From: Ga0077555 sp963741565
Lineage (GTDB): Bacteria > Pseudomonadota > Alphaproteobacteria > Rhizobiales > Hyphomicrobiaceae
DNA: 64,000 nt
Direction: 5' to 3'
NCBI GenBank assembly: GCA_963741565.1
Contig: CAVUIK010000010.1
Span: 124,001 to 188,000 of the forward strand
Shown here piece by piece: positions 1-9,120 of the stretch (positions are counted from its first letter, which is position 1; each line of letters begins with the position of its first letter). The position numbers and the translations under genes were made by a program. A model generated the notes under the pieces. The model was not told the origin of the DNA, ran no database searches, and saw nothing but the letters and a program-made list of their open reading frames with translations.

Positions 1-1227
1 ACCGCAGGGAATGGAGAGGCCCGGCAAGCCACCGAATGCACCCGCATACGTCGTTTGCGTATAGGCGGTGGTCGCCTGCAGCAGCGATTTCCCATCATCG
101 ATCAACGGGGGATCGTCGAGCATCGTCGGCGTCGCCAGAATATCGATCCGTTCGAACACGCCGCGCAGAGTCCGCCGCCATTGCTCCTTGGCGCGCATCG
201 CCCGCGCATAGTCGGTGCCTGCCAATTTAAGGCCGGAACGCAGCCGCTCGAGCGTCATCTCGCCCCACTTGCCCGGATCGCCGGAGATCCGCTCGGCGTG
301 CAGCGCGCAGGCATCGCTGAAAATCATTATTGAGGCGTGCGCGTGCGCGCGCTCAGCGCCATCGATGCGCACGTCGGTCAGCCGCGCGCCCAGCGTCTCC
401 AGCGCTTTGAGGGCCGCATCGTAAGCCGTGCGCGTGTCCTTGGCGACACCATCAAGGTAGTGGTTCGACGGCACGCCGATGCGAACGCCGGAGATGCCCT
501 CGCCGAGGGTCGGCAGAAAATTGCCGAGGGGCATATCGACCGAAACCGGATCGTCAGGATCGTAGCCGGCGATCACCGCGAATATCCGCGCGCAATCGGC
601 AACGGTCCGCGCCATCGGTCCGACCGTGTCGTGCTGTTCGCTCACCGGAAAACAACCCGTGTTCGACACGCGGCCAAGCGTCGGCCGCAGCCCGGAGATG
701 CCATTCATGGCCGCCGGGATGCGCACCGAACCGCCCGTGTCCGTTCCCAGCGCACCTGTGCACATGCCAGTGGCGACGGCAATCCCGGACCCTCCGCTGG
801 AGCCACCAGGCACACGCGACAGATCATAAGGATTGCGCGCCTGTCCAATTACCGGATTGTAGGAGCGGATGCCAAATGCGAACTCATGCATCGTCACCTT
901 GGAGACGATCACGGCGCCGGCCTTGCGCAAGCGCGCGACGGTGGGCGCATCACGGTTCGGCACGTGGCCTTTGAAGAACAGCGAGCCGCAGGTCGTCTCG
1001 GTGCCGGCTGTATCGAGGTTGTCTTTGATAGCGATCGGCATACCATGCAGCAGGCCGAGCCACCGCCCGTCACGCGCCGCATGATCCGCGGCGATCGCCT
1101 CGCGTCGCGCCGATGCCGCCATCGGCGTGATGATCGCATTGACATGCGAGTTCCACTGCGCCTCGGCCGCCAGGCAGGCCTCGAGGTGATCCGCAGCACC
1201 CCCGGCAGCAGCATCACGCATGGACAT
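1..1227 (-). CDS. Amidase signature family hydrolase (3' end outside window)
   Basis: Reading leftward from an ATG at 1227 (a second ATG lies at 1221), the frame stays open to the window edge, so the C-terminus is missing. It shows the amidase-signature triad: the catalytic Lys in IAIKDN, the cis-Ser in the glycine/serine loop PGGSSGGS, and the nucleophile Ser in GTDTGGSVRIPAAMNG. The family hydrolyses amides; related members are GatA-like or act on aryl or acyl amides, and the substrate cannot be told here. An AGTGAGG-like ribosome site lies just upstream of 1227. It sits 34 bases downstream of a CoA-transferase gene on the same strand, so the two are probably co-transcribed. The long plus-strand frame over this region is a shadow. 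Family assignment is firm; the exact start is less so. Confidence 0.88.
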   Translation of the reverse strand, partial: MSMRDAAAGGAADHLEACLAAEAQWNSHVNAIITPMAASARREAIAADHAARDGRWLGLLHGMPIAIKDNLDTAGTETTCGSLFFKGHVPNRDAPTVARLRKAGAVIVSKVTMHEFAFGIRSYNPVIGQARNPYDLSRVPGGSSGGSGIAVATGMCTGALGTDTGGSVRIPAAMNGISGLRPTLGRVSNTGCFPVSEQHDTVGPMARTVADCARIFAVIAGYDPDDPVSVDMPLGNFLPTLGEGISGVRIGVPSNHYLDGVAKDTRTAYDAALKALETLGARLTDVRIDGAERAHAHASIMIFSDACALHAERISGDPGKWGEMTLERLRSGLKLAGTDYARAMRAKEQWRRTLRGVFERIDILATPTMLDDPPLIDDGKSLLQATTAYTQTTYAGAFGGLPGLSIPCG

Positions 1228-1261
1228 TGGCCACCTCACTCAGCTCGCCCGGCCCGTCGAC

Positions 1262-2494
1262 TCAGATGACGCCCTTGTCCTTGAGCGCTCCAATCTCGGC
1301 GTCGGTCATCCCGAGCAGACCCTTATAAAGCTCATCGGTGTGCGTGCCCATCGGTGGCCCAAGCCATTCGACCTTACCGGGTGTGTCAGAGAGGCGTGGC
1401 ACGACATTGGGCATCGCCATCTCGCCAACGCGCGGATCCTGCATGCGCAGAATGTTCTCGCGCGCCGCGTAGTGTGGATCTTTGAAGATGTCGGCGATCG
1501 AGTACACGGGCCCACACGGCACCTGGAATTTATCGCATTCCTTGATGCAGTCCTCGAGCGTGAATTGTAGGGTCCATCGCTCCACCCAGGCGTCGACCTG
1601 GCGACGCTCGCGGTCACGATCAGCGATCTTGCCCCACTTGCCGCCCTCGGCAAGCCCCGGCTCACCTTGGGCCTCGGCGAGGCGCGCGAAGATTTTGTCG
1701 GACGTGCACGCGATGGCAATCCACTTGCCGTCCTTTGTCGGGTAATGGCTGTGCGGACAGACGTTGACGGTCCCGGGTCCCATGCGCTCGCGCACAAAAC
1801 CCTTGTAGGCGTAGGACGCCGCCAGCTCGTCGAGAATTCGGAAGATCGGCTCGTAGAGTGCGATGTCGATGAACTGTCCACGGCCCGTCATGTCACGGGC
1901 GCGCAGAGCAAACATCACGCCGAGTGCGCCGTAGAGGCCGGCCATGTAGTCGGGAATGGTGGCGGAGCCCGGCGTCGTCGGCGGCAGCTCCGGGAAACCC
2001 GCCAGATAGGACAGCCCGCCAAAGGCATTGCCGATACGCCCGAACCCGGGGCGCGGCGAATAGGGCCCCGTCTGTCCGAAGCCCGAAATCCGCACCATGA
2101 TCAACTTGCCGTTTTCTTCCTTCAGGGTGTCCCAGCCGAGCCCCCATTTCTCCAGCGTGCCCGGCTGAAAATTCTCGACCAGCACGTCCGCCTTACGGAG
2201 CATGCGTTTCAACAGTGCCGCACCCTCCGGCTTCCGCAGATCGAGCGTGGCGACCTTCTTGTTGCGCGTCTCCTGCATCCACGGCAACGAGTCGCCCGAT
2301 GGCGTCGGGGTGCCGAACTTGCGCAGCGCATCGCCGACGACCGGCAGCTCCAGCTTGAAGACTTCGGCGCCGAACTCGGCAAGCTGTGTCGAGCAGAACG
2401 GGCCCGCCAGGAAGCTCGATACGTCGATGATCCGGATGCCCTGCAGCGGCTTCACGGTCGGATGCGGGGATGGCGTGGCGCCGTCGGCGGACAT
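1262..2494 (-). CDS. CaiB/BaiF family III CoA-transferase
   Basis: The 410-residue protein has the family III CoA-transferase pattern: PLQGIRIIDVSSFLAGPF near the N-terminus, VENFQPGTLEKWGLG, and the catalytic Asp expected in the IPDYMAGLYG segment, equivalent to the Asp of formyl-CoA transferase. Members move CoA between carboxylic acids through an aspartyl-CoA thioester. A good AAGGAG ribosome site lies 8 bases before the ATG. The amidase gene follows after 34 bases, suggesting a small operon in which an amide is hydrolysed and the acid activated; that link is inference. Length is typical. A second, clearly different CaiB paralogue lies at about 39-40 kb. Confidence 0.9.
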   Translation of the reverse strand: MSADGATPSPHPTVKPLQGIRIIDVSSFLAGPFCSTQLAEFGAEVFKLELPVVGDALRKFGTPTPSGDSLPWMQETRNKKVATLDLRKPEGAALLKRMLRKADVLVENFQPGTLEKWGLGWDTLKEENGKLIMVRISGFGQTGPYSPRPGFGRIGNAFGGLSYLAGFPELPPTTPGSATIPDYMAGLYGALGVMFALRARDMTGRGQFIDIALYEPIFRILDELAASYAYKGFVRERMGPGTVNVCPHSHYPTKDGKWIAIACTSDKIFARLAEAQGEPGLAEGGKWGKIADRDRERRQVDAWVERWTLQFTLEDCIKECDKFQVPCGPVYSIADIFKDPHYAARENILRMQDPRVGEMAMPNVVPRLSDTPGKVEWLGPPMGTHTDELYKGLLGMTDAEIGALKDKGVI

Positions 2495-2596
2495 CGGGGT
2501 TCTCCTTGAGGCGGATCGTGCCCACAGGTCTACAACCCCGGTGACCGGCTGCCAATGCCGGCGCGCGCCGGACCGATCGGCTGCCCGCGCCTGCCG

Positions 2597-3667
2597 TTAC
2601 TCCTCGCGCACCCGGGTCTTGTCCTCGGAGAAGAGCTTTACGTCCGCCGCGACCATTTCTTTCACCAAGTCCGGGAAGCTGGTGGTGTGCTTCCAGCCGA
2701 GCTTGCGATAAGCCTTCGACGGGTCGCCGAGCAGCAGGTCCACTTCCGTCGGCCGGAAATAGCGGGGATCGATACGGATCAGGGGCTTGCCCGACCGCTC
2801 GTCGACGCCGACCTCGTCAACGTCGCTCCCTTTCCAGACGATCTTGCGCCCGACGCAGGCGAACGCCCGCTCGATGAACTCGCGCACCGAGTGGGTCTCG
2901 CCCGTGGCCAACACATAGTCATCAGGCTCCGGCTGCTGGAGCATCCGCCACATGCCTTCGACGTAATCACGGGCATGGCCCCAGTCGCGCTTGGAGTCGA
3001 TATTGCCCACGAAAAGCGTGTCCTGCTGACCCAAGTGGATCGCAGCAACCGCCCGCGTGATCTTGCGCGTCACGAACGTTTCGCCGCGCATCGGGCTTTC
3101 ATGGTTGAACAGGATGCCGTTCGACGCATGCAGGCCATAGGCCTCGCGATAATTGACCGTGATCCAGTAGGCATAAAGCTTGGCAGCAGCGTATGGGCTG
3201 CGCGGATAAAACGGCGTCGTCTCTTTCTGTGGAGTCTCCTGCACCTTGCCGTAGAGTTCCGAAGTGGACGCTTGGTAGAATCGAACGGTCTTTTCCATGC
3301 CAAGTATGCGCAACGCCTCAAGCATGCGCAGCGTGCCGATGCCATCGGCCTGCGCTGTGTATTCCGGCGTTTCGAAGCTCACCTGGACGTGGCTCTGGGC
3401 CGCCAGATTGTAGATCTCCGTCGGTTGCGTCTCGGCGATGATCCGGATCAGGTTTGTCGAGTCCGTCATGTCGCCGTAATGCAAAAAAAAGCGCGCAGTA
3501 TCGACGTGCGGGTCGACATAGAGATGATCGATGCGATCGGTATTAAATGAGGAGGAACGCCGTTTCAGGCCATGGACCACATAGCCCTTTGCCAGCAGCA
3601 ATTCGACGAGATAGGCACCATCCTGGCCAGTCGTTCCCGTGATCAGCGCGATTTTTTTCGATGTCAT
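2597..3667 (-). CDS. gmd: GDP-mannose 4,6-dehydratase
   Basis: This extended short-chain dehydrogenase, 356 residues from the ATG at 3667, makes GDP-4-keto-6-deoxymannose, the precursor of GDP-fucose, GDP-rhamnose and related sugars. Visible motifs are the NADP-binding ITGTTGQDGAYL, the substrate region STSELYGKVQETPQ, and the catalytic YxxxK in SPYAAAKLY. An in-frame extension to 3784 has no family resemblance and is rejected. No GDP-fucose synthase or other nucleotide-sugar gene is adjacent, so its partner enzymes must lie elsewhere. It lies downstream of the damaged gpsA on the same strand, separated by 182 bases. Confidence 0.95.
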   Translation of the reverse strand: MTSKKIALITGTTGQDGAYLVELLLAKGYVVHGLKRRSSSFNTDRIDHLYVDPHVDTARFFLHYGDMTDSTNLIRIIAETQPTEIYNLAAQSHVQVSFETPEYTAQADGIGTLRMLEALRILGMEKTVRFYQASTSELYGKVQETPQKETTPFYPRSPYAAAKLYAYWITVNYREAYGLHASNGILFNHESPMRGETFVTRKITRAVAAIHLGQQDTLFVGNIDSKRDWGHARDYVEGMWRMLQQPEPDDYVLATGETHSVREFIERAFACVGRKIVWKGSDVDEVGVDERSGKPLIRIDPRYFRPTEVDLLLGDPSKAYRKLGWKHTTSFPDLVKEMVAADVKLFSEDKTRVREE

Positions 3668-3849
3668 TGAAACAGTCCCATGAATGGGCGCCACGCCGAT
3701 GGGGCTGCCCGATTGCGATCCAATTCGATCTTTGCGCCGCGACATTCGCCACGGTTGCCCTTGAAAAGCAATCCCAAGGGGCAATTAAGGCTGACGCTCG
3801 GCTGCCAGTGCACCCGAAAGTGGCCGAGCCGCATAATTCAGGTGCCGTA

Positions 3850-4849
3850 TTAACTTTCGGCCCTAAATGGTCGGGATAAAAGTCCTTCGATTGCCGCGTC
3901 GATGTCAATTTTCCCAGCAATCACACTGTGGACAGCCAAAGCGATCGGCATGTCGATGCCCTTATCGCGGGCAATCCGGTTGACGGCCGCTGCCGTCGAC
4001 ACCCCTTCGGTCACCGAGCGGCGGGCGCCGAGCACCGCATCGAGGGTCTGGCCCTGACCCAATGCCCGGCCAAGACTCATGTTGCGCGATTGCGGACTGC
4101 CGCAGGTCAGCAGCAGGTCGCCAAGCCCCGACAGTCCGAGCAGCGTCTCCGGTCGGGAACCGAAGGCGGCTCCGAACCGCCGCAGCTCGGCAAACGACCG
4201 TGTCACCAGCGCGGCATGTGCGCTGGCCCCAAGTCCGCGCCCATCCACGATCCCGGCCGCAATGGCATAGACGTTCTTGATCGCTCCGCCAAGCTGGGTT
4301 CCCACCACATCGGATGACCAGTACAGGCGGAAATTACGATAGCCGATTGCCATGGCCAGCTCCTGCCCGAGCGCTTCATCGGTGCATGCCAGTGTCAGTC
4401 CGGTGGGGAGGCCTCGCGCAATGTCGGCAGCAAAACTCGGGCCCGACAGCACGGCCGGGATCCCGTGCGGCAGCACCTCGGACACCACGTCCGCCATCGA
4501 CTTGCCCGTCGACTGCTCAATCCCCTTGGCGCAGATCACGATCGGCACTGGCGTCTGAATATGCGACGCAAGATCTGCGCCGATCGCCCGTACGAACTGC
4601 GCGGGAACGGCGAGCAGAATCGCATCGGCACGTGCCGCCGCACCTAGATCACTGGTCGCCCTCAGCCCAGAGTTCGAGCACCACCCCCGGCAGGAATGCC
4701 AAGTTGGTGTGCTGGTGATTGATCTCGTGGATGACAGTCGGCTTGCGCGCCCACAAGGTCACATTGCGACCCGCAAGCCGCATCGTCTGGGCGAGTGCTG
4801 TCCCGAATGCACCAGCCCCGATCACGCCGATCGTGTTGAACTGCGTCAT
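3850..4849 (-). pseudogene. gpsA: Glycerol-3-phosphate dehydrogenase [NAD(P)+] with a single-base frameshift
   Basis: Two frames together make one complete GpsA of about 333 residues. The first (ATG at 4849) carries the NAD-binding IGVIGAGAFGTALAQ and runs to LAFLPGVVLE, then hits a stop at about 4649. The second frame continues with SGLRATSDLG, AVPAQ and VICAKGIE, through the catalytic region GAIKNVYAIAAG and GLSGLGDLLLTC, to a normal end at 3850. Removing one base near 4673-4674 (the tt pair on the plus strand) restores LDSGLRATSDL, which matches the family. GpsA makes sn-glycerol 3-phosphate for phospholipids and is normally essential, so a sequencing or assembly error is as likely as true decay. 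No second gpsA is visible in the window. Confidence 0.88.
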
Positions 4850-4884
4850 GAGATCGCCTCACACGGATGTCGCACAGACTGGCA

Positions 4885-5205
4885 TCAATAGGGCGAGACG
4901 AGCTTCAAGCCGGCAATCGAGCCGATCAAAACCGCCAACAGCACCAATTGTATCGTGGTGGCCGTCTCGTCATAATAGACGAGGCCGAGTATGGCGGTGC
5001 CTGCCGCCCCGATGCCCGTCCACACCGCGTAGGCGGTTCCGAGCGGGATCGACTTCATCGCGGCGATCAACAGGCCGAAGCTCAAGATCGAGCACACCAG
5101 GAACGACACGATCGGCCACGGCCGCATCGACCAGTCCATGTAGCGCATCGATGTCGTGAAGCCGACCTCGAACAGGCCCGCTAGAATAAGATAGATCCAG
5201 CTCAT
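4885..5205 (-). CDS. Small multidrug resistance (SMR) family exporter, SugE/Gdx-like
   Basis: The 106-residue protein has four hydrophobic segments and the SMR signature: a membrane Glu in AGLFEVGF (around residue 13) and the segment IPLGTAYAVWTGIGAAGTAILG. SMR proteins work as antiparallel dimers that exchange protons for cationic substrates; the Gdx/SugE branch exports guanidinium ions. The GxAYAVWTGIG stretch and the position of the Glu fit this superfamily, but which branch it belongs to is inferred only. It lies 35 bases upstream of gpsA and 30 bases downstream of hslV, all on the minus strand. Confidence 0.88.
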   Translation of the reverse strand: MSWIYLILAGLFEVGFTTSMRYMDWSMRPWPIVSFLVCSILSFGLLIAAMKSIPLGTAYAVWTGIGAAGTAILGLVYYDETATTIQLVLLAVLIGSIAGLKLVSPY

Positions 5206-5235
5206 GCCGCTGCGCCTCTCTCTGATGACGTGGCG

Positions 5236-5805
5236 TCAACGCGCGCTTTCGAGACTTTCGATCACGAGGCTCGTGTTCGTGTAGACGCAGATCTCGGCGG
5301 CGATGCCCATCGACTTGCGTGCAATGTCTTCGGCGCTTGCCGGAGTGTCGAGCAGCGCGCGGGCGGCTGCGAGGGCATAGTTGCCGCCGGATCCGATCCC
5401 CATGACGTCGCGCTCGGGCTCCAGCACATCCCCGGTACCGGTCAGGACCAGCGTCTTCTCGCGATCCGCGACCAGCATCATGGCCTCGAGCCGACGCAGG
5501 AAGCGGTCCGTCCGCCAATCCTTCGCGAGTTCCACGCAGGCCCTGGTCAACTGCCCCGGGTACTGCTCGAGCTTAGCCTCCAGCCGCTCGAAAAGCGTAA
5601 AGGCGTCGGCCGTCGCCCCGGCAAAACCGCCGATCACGTCGCCTTTGCCAAGCGTGCGAACCTTGCGCGCATTCGACTTGATCACCGTCGCGCCGAGGCT
5701 CACCTGGCCATCGCCGGCGACCACAACGCGACCGCCCTTGCGGACGGTCAGAATGGTCGTGCCATGCCAGAGGGTGGCGGAATCGGAATGTCTATGGTTG
5801 CTCAT
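5236..5805 (-). CDS. hslV: ATP-dependent protease peptidase subunit HslV
   Basis: HslV (ClpQ) is the threonine-peptidase core of the HslUV protease, a bacterial relative of the proteasome beta subunit. The 189-residue protein from the ATG at 5805 contains the processing site HGTTILTVRKGG, where removal of the propeptide exposes the catalytic Thr, followed by VVAGDGQVSLG and the C-terminal IAAEICVYTNTSLVIE. The start is chosen because the upstream in-frame extension is proline/arginine-rich and unlike the family. Its ATPase partner HslU, usually next door, is not in the window. A dioxygenase gene ends 68 bases upstream. Confidence 0.95.
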   Translation of the reverse strand: MSNHRHSDSATLWHGTTILTVRKGGRVVVAGDGQVSLGATVIKSNARKVRTLGKGDVIGGFAGATADAFTLFERLEAKLEQYPGQLTRACVELAKDWRTDRFLRRLEAMMLVADREKTLVLTGTGDVLEPERDVMGIGSGGNYALAAARALLDTPASAEDIARKSMGIAAEICVYTNTSLVIESLESAR

Positions 5806-5873
5806 GCGCCAGGGATGCCGGTCGCGCAGGCTTGCGTCAAGCGCGACACGCGGCGGGGGCCGGGGCGCTGGTA

Positions 5874-6779
5874 TCAGGCGCCTACCGCCGCGGCGGCCTT
5901 GGCCTCGCTGGTAAAGACCCAATCGGCCATCACCTGACAGCGCCTCATAAGTCGCGGCTCGTCCGGGCGATAATTGGGAATAGCGTTATGCATCGTCCAG
6001 AGGTTGTCCCAGGCGAGAACGTCGCCTTCGGCCCAGCGGTGCGCGTACTTGTACTTCGCCTGCACTTGGTGTGCGAACAGGACATCGAGGATTTCGTCGC
6101 TCTCGGCCTTCGGCATATTGTCAATTTTGGTGACGTAACCGACGTTGCAGTAAAGTGCCTTGCGGCCAGAGATCGGGTGCGTGAGCACGATCGGATGAGA
6201 GACCGGCGGTTTGGCGCGCCGCTGCTCCTCCGTCAATGGCTTGCGCGGCGTGCCGGGCCGCTTGAGCATCTCCTCCCAGAACTTGTTGAAGTCGTGGGTC
6301 GCGGTCCGGCCCTCGATCTTGGTCTTCATCGCAGCCGGAAGATCATCGAAAGCCGAGCACATATCCAGAAACTCGGTCGAGCCGAGTGGAATTCCGTCGC
6401 GCACGGGCACTTTCAGGGCGTGCAGCACGTTCAGGAACGCGATCGTCCGCGAATAGCTCATGTCCGTGTGCCAATCTTGACCGGCGTCAGAGAGCCCGAT
6501 CGCCTTGCCGTTCTCGACGATGTTTGACAGGATCATCACGTCCGGATGGCCTGGCACCGTGTAATGGCCGGCTGCAACATTGATCTCCAGCGAGCCAAAG
6601 ACCTTGGCGAACACTTTTTGTTGGACTGGATCGACCGATTGGCGGGGAAAGCAGAGCACGGCGTACTGGCCGAAGGCCCTCAGAATCGTGCCGCGATCGA
6701 CAGGCGACAGCGGCTTCGAAAGATCGATGCCCTCGATGCGTGCGCCTAGTGTGGCGCCGATTGGCGTGACTGTTGTCAT
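5874..6779 (-). CDS. TauD/TfdA family Fe(II)/2-oxoglutarate dioxygenase
   Basis: The 301-residue protein from the ATG at 6779 opens with TPIGATLGARIEGIDLSKPL, typical of TauD/TfdA enzymes. It carries the iron-binding HxD in DWHTDMSY, a distal His expected near WDNLWTMHNAI, and the 2-oxoglutarate-binding Arg region EPRLMRRCQV at the C-terminus. Family members hydroxylate taurine, phenoxyacetates, alkyl sulfates or other acids; the substrate cannot be told from sequence. It sits between hslV and hisB, genes that are commonly close together in rhizobial genomes, so it may be an insertion into a conserved neighbourhood. No sulfonate transporter is nearby. Confidence 0.9.
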   Translation of the reverse strand: MTTVTPIGATLGARIEGIDLSKPLSPVDRGTILRAFGQYAVLCFPRQSVDPVQQKVFAKVFGSLEINVAAGHYTVPGHPDVMILSNIVENGKAIGLSDAGQDWHTDMSYSRTIAFLNVLHALKVPVRDGIPLGSTEFLDMCSAFDDLPAAMKTKIEGRTATHDFNKFWEEMLKRPGTPRKPLTEEQRRAKPPVSHPIVLTHPISGRKALYCNVGYVTKIDNMPKAESDEILDVLFAHQVQAKYKYAHRWAEGDVLAWDNLWTMHNAIPNYRPDEPRLMRRCQVMADWVFTSEAKAAAAVGA

Positions 6780-7014
6780 GCGCGCTCTATTCGATATGGC
6801 TCGCTGGCGGCTTGAAGCTGGACTGGTGGCGTGAGCGGCGATCAAACGGTGGTTAACACGTCCGGCCGCCGCCCGGTGAGATCTCGCGTATTACCAAAAT
6901 GGCCGCAAATCCGAAGATTGAAAAGACATTCCTGCTAGCTCACCCAACTGGCGCGGCGTCGGCGAAGCTGATAGAGCCTCGGCTGCGAGGTATGCGACGC
7001 AAGCGAGGGCCCCC

Positions 7015-7611
7015 GTGTCACGGACCGCCACCATCGACCGCAAAACGAAAGAGACCCAGATCACTGCAACCGTCAATCTTGACGGCACCGGTGCCTACAA
7101 GGTCGAGACCGGCATTGGTTTCCTCGACCATATGCTCGAGCAGCTCGCCCGCCATTCACTGATCGACATCGAGCTGAAGGCAAAGGGCGACCTCCACATC
7201 GATTTTCATCACACCGCCGAAGACAGCGGCATCGTGCTCGGCCAGGCCTTCGCCAAGGCTCTCGGCGACAAGCAAGGCATCACACGCTATGCGTCCGTGC
7301 ATCTGCCGATGGACGAGACGTTGACGCGCGTCGCCGTCGACGTCTCCGGCCGGCCCTACCTGATTTGGAAGGTCGAATTCTCACGGCCGAAGGTCGGCGA
7401 GATGGACACCGAGCTGTTCCGCGAGTGGTTCCAGGCCTTCGCGCAGAATGCCGGCATCACCTTGCATATCGAAACGCTCTACGGCGAGAACAACCATCAT
7501 ATCGCCGAGACATGCTACAAGGGCTTGGCGCGCGCGCTACGGACCGCCGTCACGCTCGACCCGCGACAGGCGGGTCGCGTTCCCTCGACCAAGGGCACGC
7601 TGACCGGCTGA
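7015..7611 (+). CDS. hisB: Imidazoleglycerol-phosphate dehydratase
   Basis: HisB removes water from imidazole glycerol phosphate in histidine synthesis. The 198-residue protein shows both manganese-binding duplicated motifs, HHTAEDSGI near the middle and NNHHIAE toward the C-terminus, and the N-terminal RKTKET stretch. The start is a GTG at 7015 with a GCGAGGG-like ribosome site six bases upstream; no ATG fits the family N-terminus. This is the monofunctional form without the phosphatase domain of enterobacterial HisB. It leads a rightward block with a DUF2628 gene and hisH. Confidence 0.96.
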   Translation: MSRTATIDRKTKETQITATVNLDGTGAYKVETGIGFLDHMLEQLARHSLIDIELKAKGDLHIDFHHTAEDSGIVLGQAFAKALGDKQGITRYASVHLPMDETLTRVAVDVSGRPYLIWKVEFSRPKVGEMDTELFREWFQAFAQNAGITLHIETLYGENNHHIAETCYKGLARALRTAVTLDPRQAGRVPSTKGTLTG

Positions 7612-7652
7612 TCCGTTGGAGTGCTCGAGACAGGCAGGGCAGGAGGCGAAAC

Positions 7653-8180
7653 TTGGCGACCTACACCGTACATGAGCCTTCGACGGCGCCAGCCGATCGC
7701 CTCGACCGGGCCGAGGAACTGGTCTTCGTCAAGGACGGCTTTTCCTGGACGGCCGCGTTCCTGACGCCATTCTGGATGCTCGCCAACCGGCTGTGGCTGC
7801 CGCTGCTCGGCTACATCGCGCTGCTCGGCGCCATCGAGCTGATGGTCTGGGCGCTCGGCCTCGACGCTCGAATGACGGTTTACGCCGCACTGGCGCTGAG
7901 CCTGATTTGCGGGTTCGAATCCGGCTCGATCCGGCATTGGACGCTCGAACGGCAAGGCTATGGCATGGTCGGCAGCGTCAACGGCCGCAATGCGGCTGAG
8001 TGCGAACGCCGGTTTTTCGAAGCTTGGCTGCCCGACCAGCCATATGTCCGCGCCAGCGCCTTCAAAGGGTCCGATCTGGCGACCGGCGCGCCTGGCGGCC
8101 TGACCCAGGCGGGTGGCGCATCACGCCGGCGCGTTGGCCGTTTGTTCAGCGCCTTCACAGGCCCTGAGCGGCGGTCCTGA
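7653..8180 (+). CDS. DUF2628 domain membrane protein
   Basis: The start is a TTG at 7653 with a perfect AGGAGG six bases before it, which decides the start. The 175-residue product begins ATYTVHEP and contains the DUF2628 core RAEELVFVKDGFSWTAAFLTPFWML, split here into shorter readable parts: VKDGFSW followed by hydrophobic segments rich in Leu and Ala (two to three membrane spans, residues about 40-95). The family sits between hisB and hisH in many Rhizobiales; its role is unknown. The C-terminal third is polar and lacks recognisable motifs. It overlaps nothing and lies 42 bases after hisB and 26 before hisH, so one operon is likely. Confidence 0.88.
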   Translation: MATYTVHEPSTAPADRLDRAEELVFVKDGFSWTAAFLTPFWMLANRLWLPLLGYIALLGAIELMVWALGLDARMTVYAALALSLICGFESGSIRHWTLERQGYGMVGSVNGRNAAECERRFFEAWLPDQPYVRASAFKGSDLATGAPGGLTQAGGASRRRVGRLFSAFTGPERRS

Positions 8181-8206
8181 TCAGGACGCAAGGTGAAACA
8201 AGCTTC

Positions 8207-8860
8207 ATGCAGCGCGTCGTCATCATCGATTACGGCTCCGGCAACCTGCACTCGGCTGCCAAGGCCTTCGAGCGCGCTAACCGGGAAACCGCCGCAGGCG
8301 CCGAGATTATCGTCACCGCTGATCCAGACACCGTGCGCCGCGCCGACCGCATCGTGCTGCCCGGCGTCGGCGCCTTTGCCGATTGCCGGCGCGGCCTCGA
8401 TGCCGTGCCGGGATTGGTGGCTGCACTGGACGAGAGCGTGCGCCGGAAGGGGCGGCCGTTCCTGGGCATCTGCGTCGGCATGCAGCTGCTAGCGACGCGC
8501 GGCCTCGAGCACGTCACGACGGCGGGCCTCGGGTGGATCGACGGCGAAGTGCGGATCCTGGAGCCATCCGATTCGGCACTCAAGATCCCGCACATGGGCT
8601 GGAATACTCTCGATGTGCGCGTGCCCCACCCGCTCTTGGCCGGCCTGCGCACCGGAGACGACGGCCTGCACGCTTACTTCGTACATTCCTATCATCTCGC
8701 GGCCTTCGATGCCCTGTCGATCGTTGCGACGACCAGTTACGGTGGACCGGTGACCGCCATGGTGGCGAAAGGCAACATCGCCGGAACGCAGTTCCACCCT
8801 GAGAAAAGCCAAACTCTTGGCCTCCAGCTGATCTCGAATTTCTTGAAATGGTCACCTTGA
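8207..8860 (+). CDS. hisH: Imidazole glycerol phosphate synthase glutaminase subunit
   Basis: HisH is the class I glutaminase that feeds ammonia to HisF in histidine and purine-linked AICAR synthesis. The 217-residue protein has IDYGSGNL at the N-terminus, the nucleophile Cys in FLGICVGMQ, and the His-Glu pair in TQFHPEKSQ. The typical next genes hisA and hisF are absent here: the downstream strand switches to small leftward genes, so the histidine operon is cut after hisH. The synthase partner must be encoded elsewhere in the genome. Confidence 0.96.
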   Translation: MQRVVIIDYGSGNLHSAAKAFERANRETAAGAEIIVTADPDTVRRADRIVLPGVGAFADCRRGLDAVPGLVAALDESVRRKGRPFLGICVGMQLLATRGLEHVTTAGLGWIDGEVRILEPSDSALKIPHMGWNTLDVRVPHPLLAGLRTGDDGLHAYFVHSYHLAAFDALSIVATTSYGGPVTAMVAKGNIAGTQFHPEKSQTLGLQLISNFLKWSP

Positions 8861-8930
8861 GCGCAACGGGTGCGGCGGCTAGGCTCCAACGACAGTGCTT
8901 GCAATCGCGGGCGCGGACACCCGCCGATGC

Positions 8931-9107
8931 TTATTTCGCCCGCCATTGATCCCGATCGTACTTATTCAAATCCCCCCGGTAGACCCCGTGCAATATCAGC
9001 CATTGCCACGTCCGATAGATTGCCCCCGGACCAGCCAAGATGACAGCCAACGGGAGCAGGGCGACCGCGACTGTTGCGAGGATGCTGCGAGCGATGAGCG
9101 TTTTCAT
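8931..9107 (-). CDS. Small single-span membrane protein, function unknown
   Basis: A 58-residue frame starts at an ATG (9107) preceded by GGGAGG at a good distance of seven bases. Residues about 5-28 (ARSILATVAVALLPLAVILA) form a strong hydrophobic segment that could be a membrane anchor or uncleaved signal; the tail is polar, RGDLNKYDRDQWRAK. I do not recognise the family. It lies 13 bases after another small leftward frame, so both may be on one message. Good ribosome site and composition support it, but small size keeps confidence moderate. Confidence 0.55.
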   Translation of the reverse strand: MKTLIARSILATVAVALLPLAVILAGPGAIYRTWQWLILHGVYRGDLNKYDRDQWRAK

Positions 9108-9120
9108 GCGGTCGCCTCCC

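Noticed and set aside
7905..7930. A GGTTCGAATCC-like stretch resembling a tRNA T-loop
   Set aside because: It lies inside the DUF2628 gene with no acceptor stem or anticodon arm around it.
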